DNA of 64,000 nt. Source: Ruminiclostridium herbifermentans. Its GTDB lineage: Bacteria; Bacillota; Clostridia; Acetivibrionales; DSM-1351. Shown here piece by piece: positions 36,591-45,799 of this stretch (the stretch's first letter is position 1; each line of letters opens with the position of its first letter). Where the stretch lies: the NCBI RefSeq assembly GCF_005473905.2, contig NZ_CP061336.1:1038501-1102500 (forward strand). Reading direction: 5' to 3'. The notes beneath the pieces are model-generated. The model worked only from the letters and a program-made list of their open reading frames with translations. It was not told the origin of the DNA and did no database searches. Made by a program: the position numbers and the translations under genes.

Positions 36591-36968
36591 ATGAAGAAAA
36601 TAAGATTATCTATGTTATTAGTAATTGCTCTGTTTATAGCTTCGAGCATTTCAGCTTTCGCCTGCACTTATACTGTATCTGTATATCGCAGTAACACGGC
36701 GACAACTTATTATTATAAAGATGGCACAACCTCGACCACATATAGTTGGGACAATTCAAACTATCATCCTAACATCTATTATTCGGAAACCCGTTATGGG
36801 TATACACATAGTGGTGTACTACCAAGTTATGCTACATCATCAGGTCCTGTAAGTACTTACTACCCTACAAATCCAGACGCTGTTAATTGGATTAAATATA
36901 CGGTTAAAACATATACTACAAATTATAGAGGCAGTATAAGTAACTCTGTATGTAGTACAGCAAGGTAG
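36591..36968 (+). CDS. small secreted Tyr/Ser/Thr-rich protein
   Basis: 125 residues behind TTGGAGG. Residues 1-24 are a Sec signal peptide (MKKIRLSMLL..., cut likely after AFA). The mature chain of about 101 residues begins with Cys25, ends with a second Cys near 121 and is dense in Tyr, Ser and Thr, suggesting one disulfide and a beta structure. It has no double-glycine leader, so it is not a C39 substrate. Candidate roles are a secreted bacteriocin of the lactococcin 972 kind, an immunity or binding protein, or a cell-wall protein; I cannot assign it. It sits between the exporter and the lipoprotein genes. Confidence 0.7.
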   Translation: MKKIRLSMLLVIALFIASSISAFACTYTVSVYRSNTATTYYYKDGTTSTTYSWDNSNYHPNIYYSETRYGYTHSGVLPSYATSSGPVSTYYPTNPDAVNWIKYTVKTYTTNYRGSISNSVCSTAR

Positions 36969-37028
36969 AAAAATAAACCATGGACCTAATACATATGTGT
37001 ATTTTTTGATAGAGGAGTGCTTGAAGAA

Positions 37029-39218
37029 ATGCGAAAGAAAATATGTTTGATTTTTTTAGCTATGCTTCTGGTTTTTACTTGTGGATGCAATGAAAAGTCA
37101 CAAGATACTATATTAGATTCACAGTCAAATACTTCTGTAAAGCAATTTACTGAAACCCAGCTGAAAAATCAAATCCCAGAAGGTTATACTATTGAAAAAA
37201 TTCTCAAGGAGACCTCTGATGGATTTTATACTCTTTGTTTCAACTTTAATAAACCTAATGAGCTACATGATCATAAAGATGAAACTCAGAATAATCATAA
37301 TGATGAAATTCACAAGCGAAACGGAATTTTCTTTATAAGCAAGGATAAAAACAAGACCATCTGGACAGGGAATTGTGAAGCAGCAGCTATGGATTCAAAT
37401 AATCAGTTTTATATACTTAGAGAGGAAGAAAGAGAGAATGCTAAAGAGTTTATTTTATATAAATATGACGAACATCTAAATGTAGATGATACATTGATGC
37501 TGAAATCACCTCCTAAAGAACATTCTGTGCGGGTTAACGATATTTTTGTATATTCCGACCGTATTGCTATTATAAGAACAGGAGGGCTACAAATTTTTAA
37601 CTTAACAGGTAAGCTTCTTTTTGAAAAAAGTTATAAAAACATAAATAATTATACTTCTGATGATAGTAACCTGTATCTAACTGAATGGCCTGTTTATGGA
37701 GGCGATACTAACAGACTTTTTCAATTTGATGTTTTTGAACTTAAGGAGAAATGGTCTGCCGATATACAGCTAATTCAGGATCAAATTAAGGGCCTATCCT
37801 ACAATACATATGACTCAAGCCTGTATCTTATTTTGAATAATCAATTGATGAGCTGTAATAAAGGCAAACTATCAAAGGTTTGCAATTTTTTAGATTACAA
37901 GAGCGGCAAGCTTATATCAAATGCTATAGTTTCAAATGATGAAGCTCATTTCACAAGCTATCAGCAATTGTTGTTCCAAAATAAGGATAGCTTTTTACTA
38001 CTTTTATATTCTATTGAAAATAATCTAATGTTTTCATATTCACCTGCTAGCAAACAAGAAGTCACTCAACCAGAGAACTTAGTAAAAGTACTACTGCCCA
38101 CGCGTAATAATACGCTTGAGATGGTAGCAGCCAGATTTGAAGACAAAAATGCTGATACAAAAATTCGCTTTGACTATTTTAAAGAAATCGGTGATTTAAG
38201 TCAGCCAGATTTCATACAATTTATGAATCTGAAAGTCTTATCTGGAGAACAGAACTGGGATATAGTACCCATTATTTTTCTGCCTTACTGGCAATATATC
38301 CAAAAGGGTGTTCTTGCAGATCTAGATTCGCTTGATAAAAACCACGAACTCAGTAATTCTGATAAGTACTATGTTAACTTGATTGATGGTTGTAGAATAA
38401 ATAATAAGCTTTATTATTTACCAATATGCATAACATTTCCATCATTTATACTTGACACAACAAATAAAAACGCAGACATGATTATACAGAAATCAAAAGC
38501 TTGGACATGGGCAGAGCTGGAACGAGAAATATCTTCTTGGCAGAAAGACAGCAAACCATTTATAAAGAATCCATTGTATAATGATACTGTAATTTCAACA
38601 ATGATTTATCAACCATACATATCTGCTTTTTTTACTGGAGAAAAAAAGGAACTGGATGTGAAGCTATTTGAAGAATGTATGACATTCTTATCGAGTTTTG
38701 AAAAAGCTGGATTGTATGCTGAAAAAAATCAGGTTGGAGAACTAATGCCTTCGCTGGAAACTCATTGGTCTATGTTTCGTGATGGTCTTATTCCATTTTC
38801 GGAAAATATTAGAGTAATTCCAGTGCCTACTTTAGAGGCAAGTAAACGACAAGCATTTAATATTCAGGAAGCTTATGCCATTAATTCCCATAGTTCTAAT
38901 CCCACCGAAGCCTTTGAGTTTCTAAAATTTTTAGCACAAGACAGTTCATGGGGTTATCCAGGAGCTATTGTAAAATCAGATAGAGAGTATATTATTGATA
39001 GTTTGGCTAATCAATTACAAACTTCATCTGAAAAAATAATCCCATTTGTAGATTCATTCCTAGCTGCTAAATCATCTTTGAATCATGCCAACTACTTTGA
39101 CCAGCAAGCGGCTAGAATAGTATCTGAAATTGTTGAACAGTTTAAAAAGGGTTTGATTTCTAAAGAAGAAGCTGCTAATGATATTTCACAAAGGGTTTGG
39201 CTCTATGCAAATGAATAA
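37029..39218 (+). CDS. lipoprotein: propeller-like region fused to an extracellular solute-binding domain
   Basis: About 729 residues from ATG 37029 (GAGGAG upstream; a GTG at 37017 is inside that site). The signal sequence ends in FTCGC, a lipobox, so the mature protein is lipid-anchored. Residues about 40-350 have repeated strand-rich blocks like a beta-propeller; about 355-700 resemble the type 1 ABC solute-binding fold (VKVLLPTRNNTLEMVAARFEDKN start, then a WDIVPI segment). It is followed directly by two sugar-type permeases. A solute-binding protein with an N-terminal propeller is unusual. No ATPase gene is linked. Confidence 0.75.
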   Translation: MRKKICLIFLAMLLVFTCGCNEKSQDTILDSQSNTSVKQFTETQLKNQIPEGYTIEKILKETSDGFYTLCFNFNKPNELHDHKDETQNNHNDEIHKRNGIFFISKDKNKTIWTGNCEAAAMDSNNQFYILREEERENAKEFILYKYDEHLNVDDTLMLKSPPKEHSVRVNDIFVYSDRIAIIRTGGLQIFNLTGKLLFEKSYKNINNYTSDDSNLYLTEWPVYGGDTNRLFQFDVFELKEKWSADIQLIQDQIKGLSYNTYDSSLYLILNNQLMSCNKGKLSKVCNFLDYKSGKLISNAIVSNDEAHFTSYQQLLFQNKDSFLLLLYSIENNLMFSYSPASKQEVTQPENLVKVLLPTRNNTLEMVAARFEDKNADTKIRFDYFKEIGDLSQPDFIQFMNLKVLSGEQNWDIVPIIFLPYWQYIQKGVLADLDSLDKNHELSNSDKYYVNLIDGCRINNKLYYLPICITFPSFILDTTNKNADMIIQKSKAWTWAELEREISSWQKDSKPFIKNPLYNDTVISTMIYQPYISAFFTGEKKELDVKLFEECMTFLSSFEKAGLYAEKNQVGELMPSLETHWSMFRDGLIPFSENIRVIPVPTLEASKRQAFNIQEAYAINSHSSNPTEAFEFLKFLAQDSSWGYPGAIVKSDREYIIDSLANQLQTSSEKIIPFVDSFLAAKSSLNHANYFDQQAARIVSEIVEQFKKGLISKEEAANDISQRVWLYANE

Positions 39219-39256
39219 AAACTTAATTTGCACAAAAAACTATTGGAGGAAAATTC

Positions 39257-40105
39257 ATGATACATAGCCGTAAATGGTTGATGCTATTACTTTTTCCAGG
39301 ACTAACAGGGTTTATCTTTTTTTGGGTATACCCTGTTTTGTCTGGTATTTATATAAGTATGACTAGTTATTTAGACGGAGGAAAGTTTGTTTTTTTACAT
39401 AATTACATTAAATTATTTGAAAATAAAGTATTTATAAAGGCGCTTTTAAATACATTTACCATTACTTTTATTGGAGTCGCACTTATTATGGTAAGTTCAT
39501 TTATAATTGCGTATTATATATATGAAATATTTAAACTTCGACGATTGCTTAAGGTCGTTCTCTTACCCCTTGCAGTTGCCACTGTAGCCATATCATTTGT
39601 ATGGGAAACACTATTTAACGTAAATGGTAACATAAATAAACTTTTGACTGATGTCCTTGGATTGTCAGCGATAAATTGGCAGTCAGGCGCTTGGGCTTTT
39701 GTACCCATATTACTTCTGTATATTTGGAGGTATATTGGAATTAATATAATTGTATTTGTTGCGGCACTAAATACTATACCTTCAGAAATGAGCCAGGTTT
39801 TTTTACTGGATAGTAAAAGCAATTTAAAACGAATATATTATGTAATTATCCCAAGCGTTATACCTCAAGCCATATTTGCTTTTTTCATATCCCTTATGTA
39901 TTGTCTATGGTTGTCACAAGATATTTTTACATTATGGAAGGATTATCCGCCTGAACAGCTGTACTTACTACAACATTTTATTACAAACAGCTTCCGAAAA
40001 CTGAATTATGAAAATGCTGCAGCGGCTTCGACAGTGCTTATTGTTATTGTAGGTGTTATATTAGCGCTATTGAGAAAGTTGGAGAGGAGGTATGATATTC
40101 AGTGA
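39257..40105 (+). CDS. ABC transporter permease 1 (carbohydrate-uptake type)
   Basis: A 282-residue MalF/UgpA-like permease with six predicted membrane segments and a start (WLMLLLFPGLTGFIFFWVYP) typical of the family. The EAA loop is degenerate: it contains NTIPSEMSQVFLLD, where functional importers normally have E-AA---G. It overlaps the next permease by four bases. No ATPase subunit lies nearby; a shared MsmK-type ATPase would be needed if this is a real importer. Confidence 0.8.
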   Translation: MIHSRKWLMLLLFPGLTGFIFFWVYPVLSGIYISMTSYLDGGKFVFLHNYIKLFENKVFIKALLNTFTITFIGVALIMVSSFIIAYYIYEIFKLRRLLKVVLLPLAVATVAISFVWETLFNVNGNINKLLTDVLGLSAINWQSGAWAFVPILLLYIWRYIGINIIVFVAALNTIPSEMSQVFLLDSKSNLKRIYYVIIPSVIPQAIFAFFISLMYCLWLSQDIFTLWKDYPPEQLYLLQHFITNSFRKLNYENAAAASTVLIVIVGVILALLRKLERRYDIQ

Positions 40106-40941
40106 AGAAGGTTAGTAAACGTATTGTGAGTTATATATTGTGTATTATATTATGTTCAATAATAATATATCCAATAGTATTCATTGTGTCATGTTCTTTT
40201 CGTAGCAGCCAGGAACTAAATAATTTGACAAACTTATTAAGTTTATTTCCAAAGAAATTTTCATTTGAAGCATATGAAGTAATACTATATAGCTTTCGCT
40301 TTCAGTCTGGATTAGCATTTTCTCTACTGTATGCTATAAGTATTACATTCATGCAATACTTGTTTGGAATTTCAGGTGGATTTGTATTGGCAAAATTCAG
40401 ATTTAAATTTAAAGACGTTCTTTATTATATTATTATCTTGTGTATGATAATACCCTTTAGTGTAATAGTTTTACCCCAGTATATGCTATTTAAAAACTTG
40501 GGGATTTTTGATAGTGTGTTGGCAATTATCTTACCAGGAGGTTACGGAGCTATGGGGTTTTTTTTCTATTGTCAGTTTATAAAGCAAATACCGAATGATA
40601 TACTTGAAGCTGGTCAAATTGACGGGGCTTCCCCCTTGGTACTGCTTAAGAAGATATTGGCTCCAATGCTGAAGGATTGTTCGCTAGCATATTTGGTAAT
40701 TTGTTTTTGCACAAACTGGAATGCAATAGATCCTGCTATTGCATTCATTCGTACAACTGACATCCAACCTCTTTCTATTGCTCTAAAAGAAGCTTTTATT
40801 AATGCTCCAGAAGTATTTTTTGCTCCAGCTGTATTGTACATGATTCCCCCAGTGTTAGTATATCTTTTCTTTTCAGAGGAGCTTGTTAGAGGGTTATCGT
40901 TTGAAATTTCAATAATGAAAGGTGCTTCCAATGAAACATAA
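40102..40941 (+). CDS. ABC transporter permease 2 (carbohydrate-uptake type)
   Basis: A 279-residue MalG/UgpE-like permease beginning at GTG 40102, overlapping the stop of permease 1. Six membrane segments and a good EAA loop (DILEAGQIDGASP) are present. With the upstream lipoprotein and permease it makes a sugar- or glycan-type importer, encoded in the peptide locus rather than next to glycosidases. Its end overlaps the start of the small membrane protein gene. Confidence 0.82.
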   Translation: MKKVSKRIVSYILCIILCSIIIYPIVFIVSCSFRSSQELNNLTNLLSLFPKKFSFEAYEVILYSFRFQSGLAFSLLYAISITFMQYLFGISGGFVLAKFRFKFKDVLYYIIILCMIIPFSVIVLPQYMLFKNLGIFDSVLAIILPGGYGAMGFFFYCQFIKQIPNDILEAGQIDGASPLVLLKKILAPMLKDCSLAYLVICFCTNWNAIDPAIAFIRTTDIQPLSIALKEAFINAPEVFFAPAVLYMIPPVLVYLFFSEELVRGLSFEISIMKGASNET

Positions 40942-41299
40942 AAAGGTATTATATATTACCCTATCAATACTGCTTATGCTAACTATTTTAATTATGCCTA
41001 CAGTAGTATGGCAATTCATGTTAAAGGTAGAGACACGTACAGTTATTTCCTTGACAAAGGAAGGCTCCTTACTTCCGAAGTCGGTAGTCCAGCAGGGAGA
41101 TAATCCTTGCGTATTTCAATTGGTTTCTAATCAGAGCTTTTGGACTGACGGGTTTATAGCCAAGCGCACTGAAGTAAAAGTAATAAAAGTCGATGAGGAT
41201 TCCGTTATGGTAGCTGAAAAGTTTCATCCTTCACAAGAATTAGTTGTTTTGGGAAAGTATGATCTATATGATGGAATTCATGTTAGAAGATCTAAATAA
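40931..41299 (+). CDS. small membrane-anchored protein resembling an adaptor C-terminal tail
   Basis: 122 residues from ATG 40931 (GAAAGG upstream), overlapping the permease 2 stop. One membrane segment at residues 5-27. The rest is beta-rich and reads like the membrane-proximal end of periplasmic adaptor proteins: LPKSVVQQGD, a VFQLVSN strand, then TEVKVIKVDEDSVMV and YDLYDGIHV. It lacks the barrel-sandwich and hairpin domains. It may bridge the permeases to the HlyD-type protein, which is inference. Confidence 0.6.
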   Translation: MKHKKVLYITLSILLMLTILIMPTVVWQFMLKVETRTVISLTKEGSLLPKSVVQQGDNPCVFQLVSNQSFWTDGFIAKRTEVKVIKVDEDSVMVAEKFHPSQELVVLGKYDLYDGIHVRRSK

Positions 41300-41339
41300 A
41301 TGGTATGCTAAATATCAACCTTTCTAGCTATTATTTTTA

Positions 41340-43220
41340 TTATACTATCCTCACATTATACTTCCTGAACCAATAATCTAGCTGAATTAGCCAAGCAATA
41401 AGCTGCGGTCTGCCCATTAACTGTCCATACCAAGTAATGTTGCTGCTAGACTGCAGTATAGTGAGAGTATCTGAGTGAATTATATCTCTCAAAATGGATT
41501 TTGGATTAGAAATGGTTTCTTGAAACATTTTTATTATAATAGATTCATATAAAGGATTATGAGTTTTTGGATACGGACTCTTTTTCCTGTGTAATATTTT
41601 TTCTGGAAGGTATTGACTCATTGCTGCTCTTAAAAGTGACTTTTCAACTCGGTTTTTATATTTAATACTCCAAGGTACATTGAAAACATACTCAAGAATT
41701 CTGTGGTCTGAGAAGGGAACTCGAACCTCTAATCCGTTAGCCATAGACATGCGGTCTTTACGCTCTAATAGTGAAGTCATGAACCACTTAACAGAAAGCC
41801 AGGTTGCTATTCTGCTAGTTTTCATACTTTCTTCTTCATTTTTGACTAAAGGACATTCGTTTTTACTATCAAGATACATTTGTTTTATATAGTCAAGACC
41901 CTCTTTTGGCTTTGCAAAGTCCGAATTAAAGAAAAACACTCTTGATTCAGGATCATGAATCCAAGGGAAAAAATCTCTATTGAGCATCTCTGATTTATAG
42001 AACCAAGGATATCCTCCAAACACTTCATCGGAACATTCACCACTTAAAGCGACAGTATGGCGTTTTTTAACCTCACCACAATAGTATAACAAAGAGGAGT
42101 CTATATCGGCCATACCTGGAAGGTCTCTGGAAATTACTGCGGTTTGCAAGAGGTCTGCTATTTTCTGTTGGCTTACAGACAGCACTTTATGATCTGTACC
42201 AAGATAATTAGCTAGCCATACTGCGTATTCATCATCGCTGTCAGGCTGGAAACTAGTTTTTGTGAAATGCTTTTTATTTCCTTCATATTCAAAGGAATAT
42301 GATGAAAGTGGCGCTTTAGCTTTTTCGTTACAACTAAGAGTTATGTTATCTGCGTTATAAAAATCTGATTTTTGATTACAAGACATTGCTACAGAAGTAA
42401 TAATAGAAGAATCCAAGCCGCCTGATAGAAATGTACATAAGGGAACATCAGAAACTAACTGCCTGTTGATAGCATCGGTTAAAAGGAATCTTGTTTTTTC
42501 TATAATAGTGTCTTCGCTATCCTCTAGAGTATAGGCTTCTAAGTCCCAATATTTATATAGATTTAAGCCGTCTTTATTAAATATTCCATGGTATCCTGGA
42601 GATATCTCAAGTATATTTTTAAAAATTCCATTATTTGTAGGGCGCATTGGGGATAAATAAAGGAGCTGCCATATACCTTCGCTGTCAATTTCTGCTTTAA
42701 CTTGAGGATGCTTTAAGATAGCCTTAATCTCAGAGGCAAAAATAAGGCTATTTCCTAATAAAGTATAGAAGAATGGTTTGACACCCATTCTGTCTCTAGA
42801 CAAATAAACCTGCTCGTTTGCACTGTCGTATACAGCAAAGGCATAAATACCATTTAGTTTTTCTGAACAGTTCTTACCCCAAACAGCATAAGAGTACAGT
42901 ACAACTTCTGTATCACAGTGGGTTTTGAACACAACGCCACAGTTTATAAGTTCCTGCCTGAGTTCATCCGCATTATATATTTCTCCATTATAAATTATTG
43001 TATACATCTTACCTTCAAAGGTAACAGTCATAGGTTGTAATCCATTTTCAACATCAATTATTGATAATCTGTTATGTGAGAAGCATACAAAATTATTCCT
43101 AAAATAACCATTTTGATCAGGCCCTCTGTGAGCCATGGTTTTGTTCATCTCATTTAGTACTTCTTGAGCAACATCTATTGTAGAGTCTTTAAAATTAATA
43201 ATTCCTAAAATAGAACACAT
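41340..43220 (-). CDS. asnB: asparagine synthase, glutamine-hydrolysing
   Basis: A 626-residue class B asparagine synthetase. Cys2 after the initiator Met is the N-terminal glutaminase nucleophile (MCSILGI), with RHGP-like MAHRGPDQNG; the synthetase domain has the ATP-binding SGGLDSS motif near residue 268 and a GECSDEVFGG motif. It makes Asn from Asp, Gln and ATP. It is monocistronic behind an ANTAR-type leader with a terminator. Family members also act in natural-product or cell-wall amidation, but the leader ties this one to nitrogen control. Confidence 0.9.
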   Translation of the reverse strand: MCSILGIINFKDSTIDVAQEVLNEMNKTMAHRGPDQNGYFRNNFVCFSHNRLSIIDVENGLQPMTVTFEGKMYTIIYNGEIYNADELRQELINCGVVFKTHCDTEVVLYSYAVWGKNCSEKLNGIYAFAVYDSANEQVYLSRDRMGVKPFFYTLLGNSLIFASEIKAILKHPQVKAEIDSEGIWQLLYLSPMRPTNNGIFKNILEISPGYHGIFNKDGLNLYKYWDLEAYTLEDSEDTIIEKTRFLLTDAINRQLVSDVPLCTFLSGGLDSSIITSVAMSCNQKSDFYNADNITLSCNEKAKAPLSSYSFEYEGNKKHFTKTSFQPDSDDEYAVWLANYLGTDHKVLSVSQQKIADLLQTAVISRDLPGMADIDSSLLYYCGEVKKRHTVALSGECSDEVFGGYPWFYKSEMLNRDFFPWIHDPESRVFFFNSDFAKPKEGLDYIKQMYLDSKNECPLVKNEEESMKTSRIATWLSVKWFMTSLLERKDRMSMANGLEVRVPFSDHRILEYVFNVPWSIKYKNRVEKSLLRAAMSQYLPEKILHRKKSPYPKTHNPLYESIIIKMFQETISNPKSILRDIIHSDTLTILQSSSNITWYGQLMGRPQLIAWLIQLDYWFRKYNVRIV

Positions 43221-43250
43221 GAAAATTCCCCCAGAAAAATACTTGTCTGT

Positions 43251-43295
43251 TAAATAAAAGAGACAATAAACATCAATGACGCCATTGTCTCTTTT
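43251..43295 (-). terminator. regulated terminator in the asnB leader
   Basis: In the minus-strand RNA, AAAAGAGACAAT (43295-43284) pairs with ATTGTCTCTTTT (43267-43256), followed by TATTTA. Its 5' arm overlaps the small hairpin GAC-AATGGC-GTC (43289-43278), so only one can form. Confidence 0.75.
43278..43289 (-). promoter_or_regulatory. ANTAR-type hexaloop hairpin, asnB leader
   Basis: GAC-AATGGC-GTC on the minus strand: hexaloop with A at position 1 and G at position 4, the pair conserved in ANTAR-protein RNA targets. It overlaps the terminator 5' arm. The stem is only 3 bp here. Confidence 0.6.
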
Positions 43296-43391
43296 ATGTA
43301 CTATAAATTATATGTGGATTGCAGGAGATTTGTGCACATTTAAGAAAAGTTTTATAATGCCTAACATAAAAATGGAATATTTGCTGTTTAA

Positions 43392-43432
43392 CCAAAAAGG
43401 GCTATCTGACCATTATCAGACAGCCTTTTTGG
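43392..43432 (-). terminator. terminator of glnN
   Basis: CCAAAAAGG-CT-TCTGA type stem (about 16 bp with one bulge and one mismatch), with TTTTTGG arm ends, 64 bp after the glnN stop on the minus strand. Confidence 0.85.
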
Positions 43433-43495
43433 CAATTTTTTATTAAGCATTTAAGGGAGAGAACTTTTTACTAATTTGTATTAAAACAAATAGTA

Positions 43496-45589
43496 TTATA
43501 TATTAAACAAAAGTTCTGCATATGTTGGGAATGGATAAATAATTCTAGGAATGATTGCTTCTAGTTTGTCGGCATCAGTCCTTAGATTTTCCATTGCTGC
43601 AACTACTGATTTTGAATACTGCTCTGCTTGACTTAAAAGGTCTGATGAATCATCAGCTGCTTTATTCAAAGCCTTTTTAAGTGCTGCAATATTTGAAGTA
43701 AAGGAACTTAACACTGATGAAAGTTCTTTAAGAGCAGTGGATTGAGCAGAAATTTCAACTGGCATACCTGTTGTTTTTACGGAATTAATAGTATCTGCCA
43801 ACTCCTTGCTATATTTAAATGCAGAAGGAAGAATCTCAGTTTTAGCCATAGAAAGCATAGTCAACGCTTCAATGTTAATAGTCTTGATATAGTTCTCAAG
43901 AAGTATTTCATATCTGGATTCAATTTCTGATTTACTCAATACTCCATGCTTAACAAATACTGCTACATTTTTATCCTTTATAAATGTTGGAATACATTCA
44001 ACCGTTGACTTGAGGTTCAATAATCCTCTGCGTTCTGCCTCTTCAACCCATTCCTGTGAATAGTTATTTCCGTTGAAAATGATACGTTTGTGATTCTTTA
44101 CAGTATCTGAGATTAGAGCACATATTTCAGCTGAAAGATCACTAGCAGATTCAAGTCTTTCTGCAAATTGCTGCAGAACTTCAGCAACAATAGTATTTAA
44201 TACGAAGTTGCAGCCTGCAATTGAAGAAGAAGAACCTAGCATTCTAAATTCAAACTTGTTACCAGTAAATGCAAAAGGTGATGTTCTGTTACGGTCTGTA
44301 CTATCCTTTGGTAGATTTGGCAGGGAAGCTACCCCTGTTTCAAGCATACAAGAATAGTTCTTTTCCTTTGCTTTTCCGTTTTCCATTTGAAGAAGAATAT
44401 CTGTCAGCTGATCTCCTAAAAATATAGAAACGATAGCAGGAGGTGCTTCATTTGCACCAAGTCTATGGTCATTTCCTGCTGAGGCTACTGACAAACGTAG
44501 TAAATCCTGATAATCATCAACTGCTTTGATAACAGCACAAAGGAAAATTAAGAATTGAGTGTTATCATGTGGTGTTGAGCCTGGTTCTAGCAGATTTTGA
44601 CCCTCATTTGTGGACATAGACCAGTTGTTGTGCTTTCCTGAACCATTAACGCCTGCAAATGGTTTTTCGTGTAACAAGCAAGTCAGATTATGCTTGATAG
44701 CTACCTTTTTCATTATTTCCATAGTTAATTGATTATGATCAGTTGCAATATTTGAAGTTGTAAAAATAGGAGCAAGCTCATGCTGTGCAGGTGCAACTTC
44801 ATTGTGCTTAGTTTTTGCTGCAATACCAAGCTTCCACAACTCGGTATCTAAATCTTTCATATAGTTAGATATTCTTTCCTTGATGTTTCCAAAATAGTGG
44901 TCCTCTAATTCTTGACCCTTTGGTGGTTTAGCACCGAATAAAGTTCTGCCTGTAAAAATTAAGTCTTTGCGTTTACTCCACAAATCCTTGTCAACTAGGA
45001 AGTACTCTTGTTCAGGTCCTACAGTAGTAGTTACTCTTGTAGCAGAACTTCCAAATAGCTTCAATATTCTTAAAGCTTGCTTGTTTAATGCCTCCATTGA
45101 ACGTAGTAACGGAGTTTTCTTATCAAGAACTTCGCCTGTGTAGGAACAGAATACAGTTGGAATATACAGAGTTCCGTCCTTAACAAAAGCTGGTGAAGTA
45201 CAATCCCATGCTGTATATCCTCTTGCTTCAAAAGTAGCTCTTAAGCCGCCTGATGGGAAAGAAGAGGCATCAGGTTCACCCTTAACTAAGTCTTTACCTG
45301 TAAACTCCATAATTACTTTTCCATCATCAGTAGGTGAAATAAAGGAATCGTGTTTTTCAGCAGTAATACCTGTCATTGGCTGGAACCAATGTGTAAAGTG
45401 TGTTGCTCCTTTTTCAATTGCCCAATCTTTCATAGCACTAGCAACGATTTCTGCAACAGACTCATCAAGAGCTAAACCCTCATCAATTGTTTTCTTAAGT
45501 GATTTGTAAGTAATCTTTGGTAAACGAGCTCGCATTGTTGCAAAGTTAAATACATTGCATCCATAAAAATCAGTAACATGTTTTTCCAT
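43496..45589 (-). CDS. glnN: glutamine synthetase type III
   Basis: A 697-residue GSIII. Length (about 700) and motifs distinguish it from type [30 protein letters not shown] and [16 protein letters not shown] segments of the active site. It makes Gln from Glu, ammonium and ATP and forms a double-ring dodecamer in studied relatives. It lies between asnB and the tRNA-amidation operon and has its own ANTAR-type leader. The ribosome site AAGGAGGGG precedes ATG 45589. The window also has a type I enzyme at 57.2 kb. Confidence 0.95.
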   Translation of the reverse strand: MEKHVTDFYGCNVFNFATMRARLPKITYKSLKKTIDEGLALDESVAEIVASAMKDWAIEKGATHFTHWFQPMTGITAEKHDSFISPTDDGKVIMEFTGKDLVKGEPDASSFPSGGLRATFEARGYTAWDCTSPAFVKDGTLYIPTVFCSYTGEVLDKKTPLLRSMEALNKQALRILKLFGSSATRVTTTVGPEQEYFLVDKDLWSKRKDLIFTGRTLFGAKPPKGQELEDHYFGNIKERISNYMKDLDTELWKLGIAAKTKHNEVAPAQHELAPIFTTSNIATDHNQLTMEIMKKVAIKHNLTCLLHEKPFAGVNGSGKHNNWSMSTNEGQNLLEPGSTPHDNTQFLIFLCAVIKAVDDYQDLLRLSVASAGNDHRLGANEAPPAIVSIFLGDQLTDILLQMENGKAKEKNYSCMLETGVASLPNLPKDSTDRNRTSPFAFTGNKFEFRMLGSSSSIAGCNFVLNTIVAEVLQQFAERLESASDLSAEICALISDTVKNHKRIIFNGNNYSQEWVEEAERRGLLNLKSTVECIPTFIKDKNVAVFVKHGVLSKSEIESRYEILLENYIKTINIEALTMLSMAKTEILPSAFKYSKELADTINSVKTTGMPVEISAQSTALKELSSVLSSFTSNIAALKKALNKAADDSSDLLSQAEQYSKSVVAAMENLRTDADKLEAIIPRIIYPFPTYAELLFNI

Positions 45590-45678
45590 AATAACCCCTC
45601 CTTATTTGTTAAAAAAAGTTTGCTAAAAAGTATCAGACTAAATATTGTCTGTAATTAATATTTCCAAATTTTAGTATT

Positions 45679-45725
45679 AAAAAAAGACATTCTGCTCCCA
45701 TATTTATTTTGGGGAGTGAAACGCC
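45679..45725 (-). terminator. regulated terminator in the glnN leader
   Basis: GGCGTTTCACTCCC (45725-45712) pairs with GGGAGCAGAATGTC (45699-45686), 12 of 14 pairs including G-U, followed by seven T on the minus strand. Its 5' arm overlaps the hexaloop hairpin at 45733-45718. Confidence 0.8.
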
Positions 45726-45733
45726 TTTGTTTC
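45718..45733 (-). promoter_or_regulatory. ANTAR-type hexaloop hairpin, glnN leader
   Basis: GAAAC-AAAGGC-GTTTC on the minus strand: a perfect 5-bp stem and hexaloop with A1 and G4. Forming it breaks the terminator stem. Confidence 0.75.
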
Positions 45734-45799
45734 AAAAAATATATTTTATTATACACACTAACTTTCACCAACAAGCAGTATAGGTTAGTAGCAGTATAT

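Noticed and set aside
36591-36968. secreted Tyr-rich protein as a substrate of the C39 exporter
   Set aside because: It has a Sec signal peptide with an Ala-x-Ala site and no double-glycine leader.
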